A DNA stretch of 64,000 nt, taken from contig NC_092093.1 of assembly GCF_045679555.1 (NCBI RefSeq), forward strand, positions 64,856,575 through 64,920,574, in the 5' to 3' direction. The first letter of the stretch is position 1. Each line of letters opens with the position of its first letter. Positions 41,330-64,000 of this stretch are shown piece by piece. The notes below the pieces were generated by a model. It saw only the letters and a list, made by a program, of their open reading frames with translations. It was not told the DNA's origin and ran no database searches. Made by a program: the position numbers and the translations under genes. Source of the stretch: Salvelinus alpinus (lineage: Eukaryota; Chordata; Actinopteri; Salmoniformes; Salmonidae).

Positions 41330-43620
41330 TCTCTCCTCTTTTCATTCTATGCTGTTCTTCACTCTATGCTGTTCTCTCCTCTTCACTCTATGCTGTTCTC
41401 TCCCCTTCACTTTATGCTGTTCTCTCCTCTTCATTCTATGCTGTTCTCTCTCCTCTTCATTCTATGCTGTTCTCTCCTCTCTTCTCCTCTTTTCACTCTG
41501 CTGTTCTCTCTTCTCCTCTTCACTCTATGCTGTTCTCTCTCCTCCGCTTCACTCTATGCTGTTCTCTCTCCTCCTCTTCACTCTATGCTCTTCTCTCTCC
41601 TGCTCTTCACTCTATGCTGTTCTCTCTTCTCCTCTTCACTCTATGCTGTTCTCTCTCCTCCTCTTCACTCTATGCTGTTCTCTCTTCTCCTCTTTTCACT
41701 CTATGCTGTTCTCTCTTCTCTTCACTCTATGCTCTTCTCTCCTCGCTTCTTATCTTTTCACTCTATGCTGTTCTCTCTTCTCCTTTTCACTCTATGCTGT
41801 TCTCTCTTCTCCTTTTCACTCTATGCTGTTCTCTCCTCTCTTCTCCTCTTCACTCTATGCTCTTCTCTCCTCGCTTCTTATCTTTTCACTCTATGCTGTT
41901 CTCTCTCCTCTTCACTCTATGCTGTTCTCTCTTCTCCTCTTCACTCTATGCTGTTCTCTCTTCTCCTCTTCACTCTATGCTGTTCTCTCTCCTCCGCTTC
42001 ACTATATGCTGTTCTCTCTTCTCCTCTTCACTCTATGCTGTTCTCTCTCCTCCTCTTCACTCTATGCTGTTCTCTCTTCTCCTCTTTTCACTCTATGCTG
42101 TTCTCTCCTCTCTTATTCCGCTTCACTCTATGCTCTTCTCTCCTCGCTTCTTATCTTTTCACTCTATGCTGTTCTCTCTTCTCCTCTTCACTCTATACTG
42201 TTCTCTCTTCTCCTCTTTTCACTCTATGCTGTTCTCTCTTCTCTTTTCACTCTATGCTCTTCTCTCCTCGCTTATTATCTTTTCACTCTATGCTGTTCTC
42301 TCTTCTCCTCTTCACTCTATGCCCTTCTCTCCTCGCTTATTATCTTTTCACTCTATGCTGTTCTCTCTTCTCCTCTTCACTCTATGCTCTTCTCTCCTTG
42401 CTTCTTATCTTTTCACTCTATGCTGTTCTCTCCTCTCATTTTCACTCTATGCTCTTCTCTCCTCGCTTATTATCTTTTCACTCTATGCTGTTCTCTCTTC
42501 TTCTCTTCACTCTATGCTCTTATCTCCTCGCTTCTTATCTTTTCACTCTATGCTGTTCTCTCCTCTCCTTTTCACTCTATGCTGTTCTCTCTTCTCTTTT
42601 CACTCTATGCTGTTCTCTCTTCTCCTCTTCACTCTATGCTGTTCTCTCTCCTCTTCACTCTGCTGTTCTCTCTCCTCTTCACTCTATTATGTTCTCTCCT
42701 CTTCTCCTCTTTTCCCTCTGCTGTTCTCTTCTCCTCTATGCTGTTCACTTCTCTTTTCACTCTATGCTGTTCTCTCCTCTCTTCTCTCCTCTTCACTCTA
42801 TGCTGTTCTCTCCTCTTCACTCTATGCTGTTCTCTCTTCTCTCCTCTTCACTCTATGCTGTTCTCTCTTCTCTCCTCTTCACTCTATGCTGTTCTCTCCC
42901 CTTCACTCTATGCTGTTCTCTCTTCTCTCCTCTTCACTCTATGCTGTTCTCTCTTCTCTCCTCTTCACTCTATGCTGTTCTCTCCCCTTCACTCTATGCT
43001 GCTCTCTCTTCTCTCCTCTTCACTCTATGCTGTTCTCTCCCCTTCACTCTATGCTGTTCTCTCCTCTTCTCCTTTTTTCACTCTGCTGTTCTCTTCTCCT
43101 CTATGCTGTTCTCTTCTCTTTTCACTCTATGCTGTTCTCTCCTCTCCTCCTCTTTTCACCTTATCCTGTTCTCTTCTCCTCTTTTCACTCTATACTGTTC
43201 TCTATTCTCTCCTCTTCACTCTATGCTGTTCTCTCTTCTCTCCTCTTCACTCTATGCTGTTCTCTCCCCTTCACTCTATGCTGCTCTCTCTTCTCTCCTC
43301 TTCACTCTATGCTGTTCTCTCCCCTTCACTCTATGCTGTTCTCTCCTCTTCTCCTTTTTTCACTCTGCTGTTCTCTTCTCCTCTATGCTGTTCTCTTCTC
43401 TTTTCACTCTATGCTGTTCTCTCCTCTCCTCCTCTTTTCACCTTATCCTGTTCTCTTCTCCTCTTTTCACTCTATACTGTTCTCTCCTCTCTTCTCCTCT
43501 TTTCACTATATGCTGTTCTCTCCTCTCAATCGACTCCCCTCCCCCTCTCCTTTCTCTGTTCTTCTCCTTACCCTCTCTCTCCTCTTCTCCCCTCTCTCCT
43601 CTCTTCTTCTCTTTTCTCCT
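41330..43620. repeat. Pyrimidine-rich intergenic minisatellite, about 2.3 kb
   Basis: Many variable-length units share CACTCTATGCTGTTCTCTC plus stretches of CTCCTCTT. A longer variant with CTCGCTTCTTATCTTTTCAC recurs between about 41750 and 42540, and blocks near 42830-43060 and 43210-43350 are repeated almost exactly. Since the units have almost no TAA, TAG or TGA, all three + frames stay open for more than 2.3 kb. Their Ser/Leu/Phe-rich translations are not credible proteins. Confidence 0.95.
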
Positions 43621-44160
43621 CACAGGAATACACCAGAGTACCTCTGATGGGACATCTATCTTTCATTATAATTATCTGACAGTCAGTCTGGCATTACAGA
43701 GCACTATCAGCTATCAGGTTTCTAAGACTACGAGCATGTAGAGTGTAGTTCAGGTGAAGGCCGCTAGAGGTCCCTGTGGTGGTGCTGTAAACTGAAGGCG
43801 GGGGAGAGGGCACACCAGGCAGGTAAACCTAAGCTACATGTCCTTCACTCTGACCCTCAACTCATACCTCATAGTCCTACTCCAAACAAGCTAAATACCC
43901 TTTAGACAACTGATTATCTTTGCCGTCCAGACAGAAATGATTGGAGACTAGGAGTCTAGGGAGTAGGCTACTAGGCCTAATCTCTGTCCTTAACCAGAAC
44001 CACAGTTTTAGTACACTGAACAGAAACTACAACACATCTTCTCTTTTTGAAGAAAATAAACGAACCATCCAGGGACTTAATGTGACATAAGTGGTCATGT
44101 GATGAGTTACCTTGTCTAAGACTGAATAATTGCCCTTGACCCCAACCCCAGCCTTATACA
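43621..44160. other. Intergenic, no gene seen
   Basis: About 540 bp of mixed-composition sequence lies between the minisatellite and the receptor 5' region. It holds the right copy of the flanking duplication (44058-44106). No supported exon was found. The TTCTCCTCACAG at its left end resembles a splice acceptor but has no matching exon. Confidence 0.5.
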
Positions 44161-44754
44161 ATGTCTCTCTCTCTCTCTATTTATCGTTCTCTTTTTCTCT
44201 GTGTGTGAGAGTGAGTGCTGTTGTTATTGAGCCCACTGACTGCCTCGGTAGCGCGGGCAGAGGCTGGACGGAGTTGACGGGAACGCGCAGTGCCATAAGT
44301 TAACGGGAAAGAGATCTCTGCTGTCAAACCGACCTCCGCCTCACTTCTGATAGCTGCCCTCAGAGCTTTCTGTGGCTCCGACTGACTCCCCACCTTTCCA
44401 GCATTCTCTTTCTTTTTCATAGTCTCCCTGTTTTTCTCTCTCTCCTTCTTTCTCTCCATACCAGTACAAACAGCTTTCTGGACGATTTTAACGGACACCT
44501 CGTGGAACGTTTTTTTTGTTGCGTTTACAAGCTGTGATTATTTTCTTCACCAACACCAATTGACTGATGACATTTTAATGTGTACTTTTTTCGGTGTCTG
44601 ATGACTTATTGATTTTTCGGGGTTAAATATTATGCGGGCTCTACCCTCGAGCTGCGCCCTGAGAGGGATCCCATGAGTTCCGCTAAGTGTGACAAGACCC
44701 CACGGTGCGCTTGGACATTTCGGAGTACTACTTGCTCGTGCGCGCCCTGCAACC
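44161..44754 (+). promoter_or_regulatory. Probable promoter/5' UTR region of the class B receptor gene
   Basis: CpG content rises here compared with the flanks (for example CGGTAGCGCGGGC near 44248 and GACGGGAACGCGC near 44276), as expected near a vertebrate transcription start. A TC-rich stretch lies at 44163-44200. The start codon that follows has a strong Kozak context, AACCATGG. No TATA box was assigned and the transcription start is unknown. Confidence 0.4.
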
Positions 44755-62595
<17,841 letters not shown>

Positions 62596-62599
62596 GTGA

Positions 62600-64000
62600 G
62601 ATTCCCACTGTATATTGCAAAATGTATGCCAATGTCTGTCTCCAAGTACTGTCTCCAATATCTGTCTCCAATGTCTGTCTCCAAGGACTGTCTCCAATAT
62701 CTGTCTCCAATGTCTGTCTCCAAGTACTGTCTCCAATATCTGTCTCCAATGTCTGTCTTCAATGTCTGTCTCCAAGGACTGTCTCCAATGTCTGTCTCCA
62801 ATGTCTGTCTCCAAGGACTGTCGCCAATGTCTGTCTCCAATGACTATCTCCAATGTCTGTCTCCAAGTACTGTCTCCAATGTCTGTCTCCAAGGACTGTC
62901 TCAAATGTCTGTCTCCAAGGGCTGTCGCCAATGTCTGTCTCTAATGACTATCTCCAATGTCTGTCTCCAAGGACTGTCTCCAATGTCTGTCTCCAATGTC
63001 TGTCTCCAATGACTCTCTCCAATGACTGTCTCCAATGTTTGTCTCCAATGTCTGTCTCCAAGGGCTGTCGCCAATGTCTGTCTCCAATGACTATCTCCAA
63101 TGTCTGTCTCCAAGGACTGTCTCCAATGTCTGTCTCCAATGTCTGTCTCCAATGACTCTCTCCAATGACTGTCTCCAATGTTTGTCTCCAATGTCTGTCT
63201 CCAATGACTGTCTCCAATATCTGTCTCCAATATCTGTCTCCAATGTCTGTCTCCAATGTCTGTCTCCAATGACTGTCTCCAATGACTGTCTCTAATGTCT
63301 GTCTCCAATGTCTGTCTCCAATGTCTGTCTCCAATGACTGTCTCCAATGTCTGTCTCCAATGTCTGTCTCCAATGTCTGTCTCCAATGTCTGTCTCCAAT
63401 GTCTGTCTCCAATGTCTGTCTCCAAGGACCGTCTCCCATGTCTCTCTCCAATGTCTGTCTCCAATGTCTGTCTCCAATGTCTGTCTCCAATGTCTGTCTC
63501 CAATGACTGTCTCCAATGTCTGTCTCCAAAGACTGTCTCCAATGTCTGTCTCCAATGACTGTCTCCAATGTCTGTCTCCAATGTCTGTCTCCAATGACTG
63601 TTTCCAATGTCTGTCTCCAATGACTGTCTCCAATGTCTGTCTCCAAAGACTGTCTCCAATGTCTGTCTCCAATGTCTGTCTCCAATAACTGTTTCCAATG
63701 TCTGTCTCCAATGACTGTCTCCAATGTCTGTCTCCAATGACTGTTTCCAATGACTGTCTCCAATGACTATCTCCAATGTCTGTCTCCAAGGACCGTCTCC
63801 CATGTCTCTCTCCAATGTCTGTCTCCAATGTCTGTCTCCAATGTCTGTCTCCAATGACTGTCTCCAATGTCTGTCTCCAAAGACTGTCTCCAATGTCTGT
63901 CTCCAATGACTGTCTCCAATGTCTGTCTCCAATGTCTGTCTCCAATGACTGTCTCCAATGTCTGTCTCCAATGACTGTCTCCAATGTCTGTCTCCAAAGA
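62600..64000. repeat. 13-bp minisatellite in receptor intron 6, running off the window
   Basis: A 13-bp unit (ATGTCTGTCTCCA, with variants ATGACTGTCTCCA, AGGACTGTCTCCA and AGTACTGTCTCCA) fills the intron from about 25 bp after the exon 6 donor to the window end. Larger duplicated blocks are visible, for example the stretch with GGACCGTCTCCCATGTCTC near 63426 and again near 63790. Long open frames on both strands follow from the 39-bp (three-unit) frame period. Confidence 0.97.

Noticed and set aside
43605..43625. TTCTCCTCACAG as a splice acceptor of an unseen upstream exon
   Set aside because: The following sequence has no conserved coding content and no matching donor. The pyrimidine tract is just the end of the array.
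41274..43741. Three overlapping ORFs of about 800 codons on the + strand
   Set aside because: They are translations of one pyrimidine-rich minisatellite in all three frames, with no domain, no conserved residues and only Ser/Leu/Phe-type composition.

Overview
The window is vertebrate nuclear DNA, almost certainly from a salmonid fish. The evidence is large introns with GT-AG boundaries, very long (CA)n/(TG)n microsatellites, a Sleeping Beauty-type Tc1 element with paired inverted/direct repeats, a second Tc1-like element, a salmonid-type non-LTR retrotransposon, a tRNA-derived SINE, and other repeats that I recognise from salmonid genomes. No bacterial gene, CRISPR array or RNA gene was found.

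Two host genes lie on the + strand. The first is the 3' half of a DIP2 family gene (best fit by memory: dip2c). Sixteen exons between 10350 and 37139 join without a frame break into the C-terminal 689 residues and a stop. A long 3' UTR with two tandem arrays follows, and a likely poly(A) signal sits near 39883. The second is the 5' part of a class B1 (secretin/VIP/PACAP/GHRH type) G-protein-coupled receptor. Six exons between 44755 and 62595 encode a signal peptide, the cysteine-rich hormone-binding domain, TM1 and TM2. The gene continues beyond the window.

Most of the rest is tandem repeat. Positions 1-10221 are a minisatellite of 31- and 42-bp units inside a dip2 intron. Positions 10553-31946 are a roughly 21-kb purine-rich 42-bp minisatellite filling the next intron. 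One 202-bp dip2 exon lies between the two arrays. Smaller arrays lie in other dip2 introns (32663-33120, 33340-33825, 35075-35315), in its 3' UTR (37381-37628, 38234-39346), between the genes (41330-43620), and in the receptor introns (60957-61725, 62600-64000 and running off the end). Many long ORFs over these arrays only reflect repeat units without stop codons.

Intron 1 of the receptor holds nested transposons: a Sleeping Beauty-like Tc1 copy (47675-49313) inside an older Tc1-like copy (47568-50717). A later intron holds a minus-strand LINE (about 55663-59535) interrupted by another Tc1-like copy (55866-57410), then a LINE 3' tail and a SINE.

The most notable signals concern splicing. The first array repeats a 5'-splice-site-like CAG/GTAAC motif in the sense strand very many times. 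Two acceptors, one in each gene, consist of about 140 nt of (TG)n ending directly in TAG. Two dip2 acceptors are preceded by pyrimidine-rich minisatellites that extend the polypyrimidine tract. All family names come from recognition by eye; no search was run.
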